Notes under the pieces: generated by a model | The model's database searches: none | Told to the model about the DNA's origin: nothing | Seen by the model: the letters and a program-made list of their open reading frames with translations, nothing else | Part shown: positions 24,704 through 33,397 of the stretch, one piece after another | How the letters are laid out: every line of letters begins with the position of its first letter | How positions within the stretch are numbered: position 1 is the stretch's first letter | Source: Acidobacteriota bacterium | GTDB lineage: Bacteria; Acidobacteriota; Terriglobia; Terriglobales; Acidobacteriaceae | Assembly (NCBI GenBank): GCA_003225055.1 | Contig: QIAU01000127.1 | Coordinates: 1-64,000, forward strand | Length of the DNA stretch: 64,000 nt | Reading direction: 5' to 3' | Translations under genes and position numbers: made by a program

Positions 24704-26811
24704 AAGAAGCTACCCAACAGGCTGTCGGCATGCCCGAACCACCACGGTTGCTGATCGAGTGGTCCTCACCGTGGCGGGAATTTGTCAGCGCCATTGGCCC
24801 CGCCCTGCACCGTTCTCCGAAACGGCTGGCGGGCGAGGCACGCGGTGGGCTCCCTTTTCCGGGCATGGCGGCCGCGTGGGTCTTGGAGGCGGTATTGCTG
24901 GTGGCGGCGATTGTGTTGCCAGGCAAGCTGGCCAGTCTCCAGCCCTACACTCCCCTGCCTCAGCCCAAGTACGACGTTATTTACTTTTCTGGCGAAGAGC
25001 TGCCGCAAACCGCAGACAACGGAGGAGCCAAAAGTGGGAAATCGGGGCGCGCCGGTGGACATGAAGGTTATCACCGCACCCAGACAATTCGCGTGGCACG
25101 CGGCGATTCGCTCACGGAAAGAGTTGTCGATGTACCCAAGATCAACCTGCCCAAATCGGATTTTCCGACAAACCTGCTGACGATTAAACGAATTCCGGGG
25201 CCGCCGCCGGCTTCCGGCCTGCGCTCTTCCCTGCCGGCAATGCCTCAAGCTTCTCCCGTGCCGCCACCCCCGGACGTTTTTCGGGATAAGATCCACGCCG
25301 CCGCAGCGCTGAACAACTTGGTCATCGCGCCCCCTCCGAACGTCTCTCGGGACAAGATGCATCCGGCGGCGGCGCTCAATAACCCGATTGTTGCGCCTCC
25401 GCCGGATGTCGCGAGGGAGAAGATGCAGGCCTTGTCCGGGGTCAACAGCGGTGTCGTGGCGCCTCCGCCCAGCGTGCAGCGTGATATTGCAGGAGTGCGG
25501 GCCGCGCCGGCTCCGGCGGCGAATGTCGTGCCTCCACCGGTCTCGGCTCCAGTGAATACGACTTCTATTACGTCGCGTCTGTCGCTGCCCCAGCCCAGCG
25601 TAATTGCACCGCCTCCCAGTCGTGTGACGCGCGAGAGTACATCGATAGCGGGCACACAGATAACCGACATTGAAAAGCAGATTGTTCCACCGCCGGTCGA
25701 GGTGGGAGGCGGTATGGCCGGCCGACAGACACCCGGTGGTTTGGCCGAGGCTAATAATATCGTTCCTCCTCCCCCCAGTCTGGGCAGCGGCAATCCGCTC
25801 GCTAACGGCGGACGTAGAGCGGCAGGCGGATCGGTGGGCGCGGCGACGGACGTGGTTCCGCCTCCGCCTACCGTCAGTGGCGGCAACTCTCTGACCGGAA
25901 GGGGGCGTGGCCAGTCAGGCGGTGGCCTGGGCGAAGCGCTCGATCGAGGATCGGTCGTTTCCCCGCCGAAAGGTGGCGGCGGTACGAGTGGCGATAAGGC
26001 TGGGGTGGTGATCTCCAGCCAGCCGGGATCGCGCTTTGGCGTGCCGGGCAGCGGCGGCACGGGCTCGCTGGCTATGTCACCGGCCGGAGGAGCTAAAACT
26101 GGACTCGGCGGCTCCGGTGGCGGCAACGGCATTGGACGCGGCGCAGGTCCGGGAAGCGGCCTAGTGGGCGAAGGTTCCGGAGCTGGAAAAGCCGGTACCG
26201 GACATGGTTCAGGATCGAATGCCAAGGACGGAATTTCACCTTACGTGGGCCCGGGCGGCACCGGCAATGGCACCAACGGCCCGGCAGCAGCCCCGGGCGT
26301 GTCGGTCTACGGGGGAGGCACCATCACCCTGCCCAGCTTCGGCGGCAACGCGGACCCGCCCAGTTTGCCGGCAAATTCGGGAACTCGAGCCACCCGCAGC
26401 GGCCCGAATGTCGTAGTGTTCGGGACTTCACGCTCAGGAGGCGCGTTTAACTTTTACGGAGCGTTGCCAGGCGACAATTTCACAATCTATATTCCCACCA
26501 GTTTGGGCCCGGCCGTGTTGCAGTATGCCGACCCGACCTCGGCTCAGCACGCTCACGCCGAGGAATTGACCGCCCCCGACCCCATGACCACCAATCTCCC
26601 CGCCGGTTTGACGCACTCGCGGCTGATCGTGGCCTGCGTGCTCGATCGCTCCGGTTTGCTACAGAATTTACATACGCTCGAGCCGGGCCCCCCAGAAATG
26701 ACCTCTAAAGTCATAGCGGCACTCCACAGCTGGAAATTCCGCCCCGCCATGCGCGGAAACGAACCGGTCGAGGTGAATGCGATTCTGGGATTCAACATCG
26801 ATACGCGCTGA
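24700..26811 (+). CDS. TonB-like protein with long Pro/Gly-rich linker
   Basis: A 703-residue protein whose ATG overlaps the DUF192 stop (ATGA). It has an N-terminal cytoplasmic stretch, one membrane helix (AAWVLEAVLLVAAIVLPGKL, about 58-77), and a ~500-residue periplasmic linker rich in Pro then Gly/Ser. The linker includes 22-residue repeats of the type APPPxVxRxKMxxAxxLNN (25261-25490) and later IVPPP/VVPPP motifs. The C-terminal ~75 residues form a TonB_C-type domain (LIVACVLDRSGLLQNLHTLE; IAALHSWKFRPAMRGNEPVE). It resembles TonB but no ExbB/ExbD is near; in this operon it may brace the secretin across the periplasm (inference). Confidence 0.85.
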   Translation: MKEATQQAVGMPEPPRLLIEWSSPWREFVSAIGPALHRSPKRLAGEARGGLPFPGMAAAWVLEAVLLVAAIVLPGKLASLQPYTPLPQPKYDVIYFSGEELPQTADNGGAKSGKSGRAGGHEGYHRTQTIRVARGDSLTERVVDVPKINLPKSDFPTNLLTIKRIPGPPPASGLRSSLPAMPQASPVPPPPDVFRDKIHAAAALNNLVIAPPPNVSRDKMHPAAALNNPIVAPPPDVAREKMQALSGVNSGVVAPPPSVQRDIAGVRAAPAPAANVVPPPVSAPVNTTSITSRLSLPQPSVIAPPPSRVTRESTSIAGTQITDIEKQIVPPPVEVGGGMAGRQTPGGLAEANNIVPPPPSLGSGNPLANGGRRAAGGSVGAATDVVPPPPTVSGGNSLTGRGRGQSGGGLGEALDRGSVVSPPKGGGGTSGDKAGVVISSQPGSRFGVPGSGGTGSLAMSPAGGAKTGLGGSGGGNGIGRGAGPGSGLVGEGSGAGKAGTGHGSGSNAKDGISPYVGPGGTGNGTNGPAAAPGVSVYGGGTITLPSFGGNADPPSLPANSGTRATRSGPNVVVFGTSRSGGAFNFYGALPGDNFTIYIPTSLGPAVLQYADPTSAQHAHAEELTAPDPMTTNLPAGLTHSRLIVACVLDRSGLLQNLHTLEPGPPEMTSKVIAALHSWKFRPAMRGNEPVEVNAILGFNIDTR
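25261..25490 (+). repeat. 66-bp in-frame tandem repeats in the TonB-like gene
   Basis: APPP codons recur at 25327, 25393 and 25459, exactly 66 bp apart, with a further copy from 25261. Each 22-residue unit reads roughly (V/I)xAPPPxVxRxKMxxAxxLNN and has drifted at the DNA level, so this is an old protein repeat rather than a recent duplication. Confidence 0.8.
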
Positions 26812-28435
26812 TAGCCCGCAAAGAACCAATGTCCACACGAAGCCAAGGATCTCTGTATTTCGCTCCGGGAAACCTTCCTCGCGATCGCTCAAATATGTTC
26901 GCCACCTCATCCTGGTGAATGGGTTTCCACCCTGGCGCTTGCTGAAGTCGATCCCCCAGCTTCGACTTGGCGGGGACGACGATAAGGTTCACCCCTAACT
27001 GGTCGAGGACCTGGTTCCAGCCTGGCTCAACATGCAAGAGCTGCAAGTAGTCCCTCACGAACGGTTCACCGTAGAAATCGTGACGGTCATCGACGAAGAC
27101 CTTGGTTCCTGGATATAGGCGGTAAATCAGGTAGCCGCCCCAGGAGTCCAGGGTGAAGACCGGCTCGCGATTGCCGCGTTGTTCTAACCAATCCACCGCC
27201 TGCACGGGAAAGCGTGTAGCGTCAAAATGCGCGTTCATCACCGGGGTGCCGAAGAGCGTGCCCTGGTGAAAACAGGAGGCAGTCGTGAGCAGGACCGCGA
27301 GGATCGGCCAGGCGTGCCAGCGTAGTTCAATCTCCAGATTGTCCATTCGGCTGGAAAACGCTCGCAGCCTGGAGAATGGCCCCGAAGATCCTACGGAAGC
27401 TCGGGAGAACAGGGGCGCGGCAATCATGGTAAGCAACATGGCGGCCACGGGGATATTGCGCGCGGCGTAGAGCCCGGACCCTGAGCTGAACAGGATCAGC
27501 AGCCATTCCGCCCAGCCCAGCTTGGCGCGGGCGGCCAAGATTCCAACCAGCGTCAAGACCAATAGCAGCAGAAAAAATTGCATAGGCAGGCCGTGGATAT
27601 TGGGCCTGCGGAATTCGTCAATGTGCTGCATCAGAAAGCGATTGGTAAGGTATTGGTAGACATGCACGTGCAGTTTGTAGCCGTAGGGATTGATAAGGCT
27701 GACGAGGGCGGAAACGCCGAAAACTACGCCGAGATGTCGCGCGTGTCGCGACGCTCTTCGTCGCTGGCCGGCATCTCGACATTTAAGCCGTTTCAAAAAG
27801 TCGGCGGCCAGGAAGACTCCCAAAAGAACGAAGCCCAGTACAAAACCGCCGTGCAGGTTCGCCCAGAGCAGCATGACGAACGGCAGCCACCAGATCCGAT
27901 AACCGCGAGGACCGTTTCCCCGGTAGCTGGAATCCAGCACCGAGAACCACCCGACCGTAATCAGCCAACTGATCACGTGCGGGCGGGCCAGGAAGTGAAT
28001 GGAAGATGCCACGATGCTGGTCAACAACAGCACCATTATCGTGGTCACAGTTCCGCCCCGCAGCACAGAGAAGCGAAAGACCAACGCGAAGGTGAGGGCG
28101 ATCACGAGCCCGCTGAAAAAGACAACTCCGTTGAGCCCGAGGTGGCTATAAATCCAGCCCATGCCCAGATCGTAGAGCCATTCCCAGGCGTACCAGGGCT
28201 TGCCGCCCATCGTGGCGGAAAAAGCGTCGGCGTGAGGAATGGCATGGGCCGCGATGATGTTTTGCCCGTCACGGATATGCCATCCGATATCGCCGTCCCA
28301 AAGCAGACGCGACGATAGCGTGCCGTAGGTGAACGCAATTAGAAGCAGAATGAAAATTAGATCCGTGATCGACGGCAGGAGAAAGCGTGCGGCCTTGGAG
28401 GTGACTGGGTCCGGGGTTGAGACAAGGGTATGCAA
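26792..28435 (-). CDS. Large polytopic membrane protein, GT-C-like
   Basis: A 547-residue protein with about ten membrane helices. The first loop holds LWDGDIGWHIRDGQNIIAAH and GKPWYAWEWLYDLGMG, a pattern seen in large uncharacterised bacterial membrane proteins resembling GT-C glycosyltransferases (Asp/Glu in loop 1). The C-terminal soluble ~150 residues include FTLDSWGGYLIYRLYPGTKV FVDDRHDFYG. It converges with the TonB-like gene and their 3' ends overlap by 20 bp. No specific substrate can be named. Confidence 0.8.
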   Translation of the reverse strand: MHTLVSTPDPVTSKAARFLLPSITDLIFILLLIAFTYGTLSSRLLWDGDIGWHIRDGQNIIAAHAIPHADAFSATMGGKPWYAWEWLYDLGMGWIYSHLGLNGVVFFSGLVIALTFALVFRFSVLRGGTVTTIMVLLLTSIVASSIHFLARPHVISWLITVGWFSVLDSSYRGNGPRGYRIWWLPFVMLLWANLHGGFVLGFVLLGVFLAADFLKRLKCRDAGQRRRASRHARHLGVVFGVSALVSLINPYGYKLHVHVYQYLTNRFLMQHIDEFRRPNIHGLPMQFFLLLLVLTLVGILAARAKLGWAEWLLILFSSGSGLYAARNIPVAAMLLTMIAAPLFSRASVGSSGPFSRLRAFSSRMDNLEIELRWHAWPILAVLLTTASCFHQGTLFGTPVMNAHFDATRFPVQAVDWLEQRGNREPVFTLDSWGGYLIYRLYPGTKVFVDDRHDFYGEPFVRDYLQLLHVEPGWNQVLDQLGVNLIVVPAKSKLGDRLQQAPGWKPIHQDEVANIFERSRGRFPGAKYRDPWLRVDIGSLRAISAYRC

Positions 28436-28456
28436 CCTGCAAGCGTAACAGAAGGC

Positions 28457-28798
28457 TTAGCTGATGCCGAGCAACACGCCGAGATAGATACGAACCTTGG
28501 CAGCCTGTGAGGGATCAGCTCTCAAATGGAACTCGGCGTGGCGGGCGCCCCAATCCAGGCTTTCGAGTTGATCAACCAGGACCGCGCCTTCTACTTGGTC
28601 CACCTCAACCGAAGCGCGAAGGGGTAAGGCTCGCGCTGACTGGTGAGAGTACAAACAACCGCAAGCCCGCTGGTGCGGTTGTAGGAACAATCGGTCAGGA
28701 CCAGCGCGGGACGGCGCTTGGGCCTCGTCGCGCCCAGCCTGCCGATCAAAATCCAGCCACACTATGTCGCCCGCGTTAGGGACGTACTTGGCTAGCAC
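28457..28798 (-). pseudogene. mazF-like toxin gene with two frameshifts
   Basis: The GTG at 28798 opens AKYVPNAGDIVWLDFDRQAG, the MazF/PemK N-terminus. Near 28711-28720 the homology moves to the +1 frame (RRPALVLTDCSYNRTSGLAV, then CTLTSQREPYPFAL). Near 28608-28624 it returns to the first frame for SVEVDQVEGAVLVDQLESLD and the C-terminus, ending at a TAA. The in-frame product would lack the middle third, including the RPALVL strand. Two compensating indels in conserved sequence suggest a decayed toxin; sequencing error is an alternative. The start overlaps the antitoxin stop by 7 nt. Confidence 0.7.
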
Positions 28799-29003
28799 TC
28801 GACCGCTTCGCTGCCCAGGGTTGGTCCGCTGGCCATTTCAGGATAGCGATTCTCGCGAGCGATTTGGGCCACCAACTCGACGAGGGTCGGGGTTTTCTCC
28901 AGGCGACGCAGTTCGATCTTGCCCCTACCCCCCGGATTTCCAGCGCGTCTCCTTCGCCGAGCTTGGCTTCGGCCAGCAGCGGCTTGGCAATAGACCACGC
29001 CGG
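28792..29003 (-). pseudogene. mazE-like antitoxin gene, frameshifted
   Basis: The C-terminal half is readable in the frame ending at 28792 (KIELRRLEKTPTLVELVAQI, then the tail GPTLGSEAVEC), typical of MazE tails that wrap MazF. The swapped-hairpin N-terminal half reads in another frame (SIAKPLLAEAKLGEGDALEI). The switch falls at a run of six G on the coding strand (28928-28933). A normal start and the usual WGNSLA motif are not intact, which points to more than one lesion. Confidence 0.6.
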
Positions 29004-29027
29004 CGAGGGCGCCCGCGCCGCACCAGT

Positions 29028-32000
29028 CTAATCTGCGGATTTTCCTACCCAGGCCGGCCGTGCCAGCTCTTCCTCGGTCTCAGGTGGGCGCTTGCGCCGG
29101 GCCCTCAACCACGCCTGGAAGGATTCCATGTAGATGTAGAAAACAGGGGTGATATAGAGGGTCAGCAACTGGGAGAAGACCAAGCCGCCCACCACCGCCA
29201 GGCCCAAAGGTCGCCGCGACTCGGCGCCGGAGCCGAATCCCAGAGCTATCGGCAGCGTGCCCATCAAGGCTGCCATGGTGGTCATCATAATGGGGCGGAA
29301 GCGTAGCAGAGCTCCCTGGTAAATGGCATCGCGGGCGCTCTCGCCGGATTGCCGCTGCTTCTCCAGGGCGACGTCAATCATCATGATGGCGTTCTTCTTG
29401 ACGATGCCCACCAGCATGATGATGCCGACAAAGGCATATAAGCTCAAGTCCACACGGAACAGTAGCAAGGTGAGGAGCGCGCCAAAACCCGCCGAAGGTA
29501 AGCCGGAGAGAATGGTGATGGGGTGGATGAAGCTCTCGTACAGGATGCCCAGCACGATGTAAATCACCAGAATCGCCATGAACAGCAGCAGGCCCAGTCC
29601 GGTCACCGAGGATTGGAAAGCCTGCGCCGTGCCCTGGAAGCTGGTACTGATCGTTGCAGGCAGCATCTGCTGCGCCTCGCGCCCGACGGCGTTCACCGCA
29701 TCGCCCAAGGAGACACCCGGACGCAGATTGAAGGAAATCGTGACTGCCGGGAGCTGGCCGAGATGGTTGATGCTCAAAGGACCGACATCGTAAGTCAGCT
29801 TAGCTACGGTGTTCAGAGGGACCAGCTGACCCGTGGAAGAATGCACGTACAGCAGGGATAGCAACGACGGCTCTGATTGGTACTGGTCTTCGGTCTCGGT
29901 AATGACGCGATAAGCATTGTTCGGCGCATAGATGGTCGAAACCTGGCGCTGACTGTAAGCAGTATTGAGCGCGTCTTCAATCTGATTGGCCGTAATCCCC
30001 AGGGCGGAAGCCTTGTCGCGGTCGATCTCGACATTGACCTGCGGGTTCTTGATCTGCAAATCGCTGGTCACATCCTGGAGCAGCTTGCGCAATGGTGGAT
30101 CGGTGCGCAGTTTGCTCTCAAACTTGGGGGCGTACTGGTACAACTCTTCTGTATCAGGGTCCTGGAGGGTGAATTGATACTGGCTCTTCGTAAGACTGCC
30201 GCCGATCCGTATGGGTGGAAGCACCTGCGGATAAGCGCTGATTCCGGGCACTTGCGACACGATGGGGCGCAGCGCCTGCACCAGTTCCATTGCCGACTTC
30301 CGCGTCTTGCGGGGAGTAAGCCGCATGAAGATGCGCCCGGCATTTCCGCCGGCGGCCGTTGACATGAAGGAGCTGACCCACGGCTGCTTCATGACAATCT
30401 CGTTCAGTGCCTTCTGGTGCTTGACCATGCCGTCGAACGAGATGCCCTGCACACCCTCCGTGAACATGAAGATCTGGCCCGTGTCTTCGTCGGGCAGGAA
30501 GCCCTTGGGAGTAATCATGAACAGGTACACCGTGGCGGCCAATACCACGCCTGAGACCAGCATGGTGGTGGCGCGGTACTTGAGCGTGACCTCGAGTGTC
30601 CGGTCATAGACGCGGAGCATGCCATCGAAGAAGCGCTCCGAAACGTCGTAGAGGCGGCCGTGGTGCTCCTCGCGGGCGGGACGCAGGAACCGGCTGCACA
30701 GCATAGGCGTCAAGCTCAGAGAGACCAGGCCAGACACCAGGATGGCTGCGGTGATGGTCACAGCGAATTCGTGCAACAGACGGCCTAGAATTCCGCCCAT
30801 GAACAGCACGGGGATAAAGACGGCGGCCAGCGACAAGGTCATCGAGATAATGGTGAAGCCAATTTCCTTGGCGCCGCGGAACGCCGCTTCCATCGGGCGC
30901 TCTCCCATTTCCATGTGGCGCACGATGTTTTCCAGCATGACGATGGCGTCGTCCACCACAAAACCTACCGATAGGGTCAGCGCCATCAGCGACAAGTTGT
31001 CGAGCGAGTAGCCCAGCAGGTACATCAAGGCAAACGTGCCCACAATCGACATGGGCAGGGCCAGGCTGGGAATGGCCGTGGCAGAAAGATTCCGCAAGAA
31101 GAGGAAAATGACAAGAATGACCAGGACCAGCGCAAGGAACAGCGTGAACTTGACGTCGTTCACCGAATCGCGAATGGACACGGACCGGTCATACAGAATG
31201 TTCATGTCCACCGAGGGCGGCATCTGCTGGCGGAAGGTGGGCAACAGCTTTTTGATCGAGTCCACCACTTCCACGGTGTTGGTGCCGGGCTGGCGCTGGA
31301 TCGCCAGCACGATAGCGCGACGGATCCCAGATTGCTTGTCGTAATACCAACTTGCGGTCTTGTCGACTTCCACGCCGTCAACGACCTGGCCTAGGTCCTT
31401 CAAGCGAACCGGGGCGCCGTTGCGATAGGCGACCACCAGCGGCGCATAGTCCGCGGCTTTCTCCAACTGCCCGTTGGCCTGCACCACGTACGCCTGATTC
31501 TTTCCGTAAAGGGTTCCTGTGGGCTGATTGACGTTTCCATTGGCAATGGCGTTGGCCACATCATCCATGCCAATCTGGCGGCTGGCCATCGCCTTGGGAT
31601 CCAGCTTCACGTGGACAGCATATTTTTGCGCCCCATAAACGCTTACCTGGGCCACGCCGTTGATCATTGAGACGCGCTGTGCGATCAAGGTCTCGGCGTA
31701 TTCGTCCACGTCGGAGAGGCGCAAGGTGGGTGAACTCAAGGAGAGATACAGAATGGGCTGATCCGCAGGGTTCACCTTCTGATAGGAGGGCGGATACGGC
31801 ATACTCTGGGGAAGGTCTCGCCCTGCCTTGGCGATCATGGACTGCACGTCCTGGGCAGCGGCATCCAGGCTGCGGCTAAGGTTGAACTGGAGAGTGATTT
31901 GCGTAAAGCCTTGGGTACTCGTGGACGTCATCGAGTCCACGCCGGCAATGGTGGAGAACTGCTTTTCTAGCGGCATGGCCACGGCCGACGCCATGGTGTC

Positions 32001-32168
32001 GGGAGTCGCACCGGGCAGGCTGGCGGACACCAGGATGGTGGGGAAATCCACGTTGGGCAGGTCGCTCACCGGCAGCATCCGGTAGCCCATGGCGCCGAAC
32101 AAAAGGATGGCCATCATGACCAGAGTGGTCATGACGGGCCGCTTTATGAAAAGTTCCGCCCCACTCAT
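29028..32168 (-). CDS. RND efflux transporter, HAE-1/AcrB-MdtB type
   Basis: A 1046-residue inner-membrane proton-drug antiporter of full family length. It begins ELFIKRPVMTTLVMMAILLF, has the two large periplasmic loops after TM1 and TM7, and keeps the TM4 proton-relay Asp pair in VGFVVDDAIVMLENIVRHME. The C-terminal half has GILYESFIHPITILSGLPSA and MLVGIVKKNAIMMIDVALEK. The pattern of TM1 and loop sequences is closest to MdtB/MdtC-like pumps. Its start overlaps the adaptor stop by 4 bp. No outer-membrane channel gene follows, so it must borrow one. Confidence 0.95.
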   Translation of the reverse strand: MSGAELFIKRPVMTTLVMMAILLFGAMGYRMLPVSDLPNVDFPTILVSASLPGATPDTMASAVAMPLEKQFSTIAGVDSMTSTSTQGFTQITLQFNLSRSLDAAAQDVQSMIAKAGRDLPQSMPYPPSYQKVNPADQPILYLSLSSPTLRLSDVDEYAETLIAQRVSMINGVAQVSVYGAQKYAVHVKLDPKAMASRQIGMDDVANAIANGNVNQPTGTLYGKNQAYVVQANGQLEKAADYAPLVVAYRNGAPVRLKDLGQVVDGVEVDKTASWYYDKQSGIRRAIVLAIQRQPGTNTVEVVDSIKKLLPTFRQQMPPSVDMNILYDRSVSIRDSVNDVKFTLFLALVLVILVIFLFLRNLSATAIPSLALPMSIVGTFALMYLLGYSLDNLSLMALTLSVGFVVDDAIVMLENIVRHMEMGERPMEAAFRGAKEIGFTIISMTLSLAAVFIPVLFMGGILGRLLHEFAVTITAAILVSGLVSLSLTPMLCSRFLRPAREEHHGRLYDVSERFFDGMLRVYDRTLEVTLKYRATTMLVSGVVLAATVYLFMITPKGFLPDEDTGQIFMFTEGVQGISFDGMVKHQKALNEIVMKQPWVSSFMSTAAGGNAGRIFMRLTPRKTRKSAMELVQALRPIVSQVPGISAYPQVLPPIRIGGSLTKSQYQFTLQDPDTEELYQYAPKFESKLRTDPPLRKLLQDVTSDLQIKNPQVNVEIDRDKASALGITANQIEDALNTAYSQRQVSTIYAPNNAYRVITETEDQYQSEPSLLSLLYVHSSTGQLVPLNTVAKLTYDVGPLSINHLGQLPAVTISFNLRPGVSLGDAVNAVGREAQQMLPATISTSFQGTAQAFQSSVTGLGLLLFMAILVIYIVLGILYESFIHPITILSGLPSAGFGALLTLLLFRVDLSLYAFVGIIMLVGIVKKNAIMMIDVALEKQRQSGESARDAIYQGALLRFRPIMMTTMAALMGTLPIALGFGSGAESRRPLGLAVVGGLVFSQLLTLYITPVFYIYMESFQAWLRARRKRPPETEEELARPAWVGKSAD

Positions 32169-33397
32169 GCCTGCGCTTCCTCAATTGAACGTCGAGGCCG
32201 GAGTTCGATGCTTTGAGCGGAAGGCGACGTTTTGTTCTCGCCACTAGCCGGCTCTGGCCCCACCGCTTCCTTGATCTGAACCTTGGATCCCGGCACCAGA
32301 CGCAACTGCCCGTCGGTCACGACCCGTTCTCCGGGCCCGAGTCCCTTATCGATGACCGACTGTCCCTTCGTAGTGCGGTTCACGGCTACCGGCCGGGTTT
32401 CCACGGTCATGTCCGGCCTGATCACGAACACGTATTGACCTTGCTGGCCGGTATTGACGGCTTGCGAAGGTACGACGATGGCATTGGGCTGGGTGTGCAG
32501 AGTAAGCACGACATCGACAAACTGGCCCGGCCAAAGCCGCCGGTCGGTGTTGGCAAACTCGCCTTTCAGCTTGATCGTGCCGGTAGCGGGATCGACCGTG
32601 TTGTCGATGAAACTAAGCTTCCCGATCGCCGGCTGGGGATCGTTGCGAATGGAAACTTCGACAGGCAGCTTGCCGCTGGCGGCAAATTTCTTGATCTCAC
32701 CCAGGTATTGCTCCGGCACGGTGAACGCGACCCGGATAGGTTGGATCTGATTAATGTTCACCAGGGGCACGTCATTGGCCTTGATCATGTTGCCCTGGTG
32801 AATCAGCAGGCTTCCGACCCGGCCATGGATGGGCGAGTAGATCGAACAATAGATCAACTGCACACGCGCGTTTTCTACTGCCGCCTTGTCCGCTTCGACG
32901 GCGGCGTCCAGGGCGTCGGCGCTGGACTGCATCTGGTCGTACTGTTCTTTCGCCACGACCCCGTCTTGCATCAAGGCGGCGTAACGCTTGGCCTCGACGT
33001 GAGCCAGTTCAGCCTGGGCGTGGTCCTTGGCCAGCGTGCTCTGAGCCTGTTTCAGGACGGCTTCAAACGGACGCTTGTCCAGGGTGAAAATCAGGTCGCC
33101 TTTTTTGACATCCTGGCCTTCGCGGAAGAAAACGCCGGTCAGTTCTCCCGTGATCTGGGTCTTCACAGCAACCGTGGAATAAGGCTCGACCGAGCCGATA
33201 GCCTGAACTTGGACCGGGACATCCTTCTGCTCTGCGGTGGCGGCCAATACCGGAACCACCGGCGTGGCCGGCGCGGCTGGTCCCGCCGCCTTGGTACCGG
33301 AGCAAGCGGTCAGAAGCAAACCGCCCGCCAGGCCGAGACATGGCGCCAGCACCGCCGACAACGGCCGGGTTAAGAGATTATGAGTTCTGAGTGACAC
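32165..33397 (-). CDS. RND efflux periplasmic adaptor (membrane fusion) lipoprotein
   Basis: About 410 residues from the GTG at 33397, chosen because GGAG lies 7 nt upstream; the ATG at 33430 lacks a ribosome site. The lipoprotein signal ends GLAGGLLLTAC. Then come the barrel-sandwich strands (SVEPYSTVAVKTQITGELTG), the alpha-hairpin (about 120-180), the second lipoyl half (YSPIHGRVGSLLIHQGNMIK), beta-barrel (VDPATGTIKLKGEFANTDRR) and membrane-proximal domain (LGPGERVVTDGQLRLVPGSK). It links the pump to an outer-membrane channel. It overlaps the tetR gene by 20 bp. Confidence 0.93.
   Translation of the reverse strand: MSLRTHNLLTRPLSAVLAPCLGLAGGLLLTACSGTKAAGPAAPATPVVPVLAATAEQKDVPVQVQAIGSVEPYSTVAVKTQITGELTGVFFREGQDVKKGDLIFTLDKRPFEAVLKQAQSTLAKDHAQAELAHVEAKRYAALMQDGVVAKEQYDQMQSSADALDAAVEADKAAVENARVQLIYCSIYSPIHGRVGSLLIHQGNMIKANDVPLVNINQIQPIRVAFTVPEQYLGEIKKFAASGKLPVEVSIRNDPQPAIGKLSFIDNTVDPATGTIKLKGEFANTDRRLWPGQFVDVVLTLHTQPNAIVVPSQAVNTGQQGQYVFVIRPDMTVETRPVAVNRTTKGQSVIDKGLGPGERVVTDGQLRLVPGSKVQIKEAVGPEPASGENKTSPSAQSIELRPRRSIEEAQA

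Noticed and set aside
25245-26225. 326-codon Pro/Gly-rich frame antisense to the TonB-like gene
   Set aside because: Antisense of Gly/Pro codons gives Pro/Gly-rich nonsense proteins; the sense protein has a membrane helix, repeats and a TonB_C end.
28507-28779. 90-codon plus-strand frame over the mazF relic
   Set aside because: The minus strand reads as MazF in two frames with the correct order of motifs, so the plus frame is a shadow.
32213-33373. 386-codon open frame antisense to the RND adaptor
   Set aside because: Fully contained opposite a clear adaptor gene in an operon; no start signal and a typical antisense composition.
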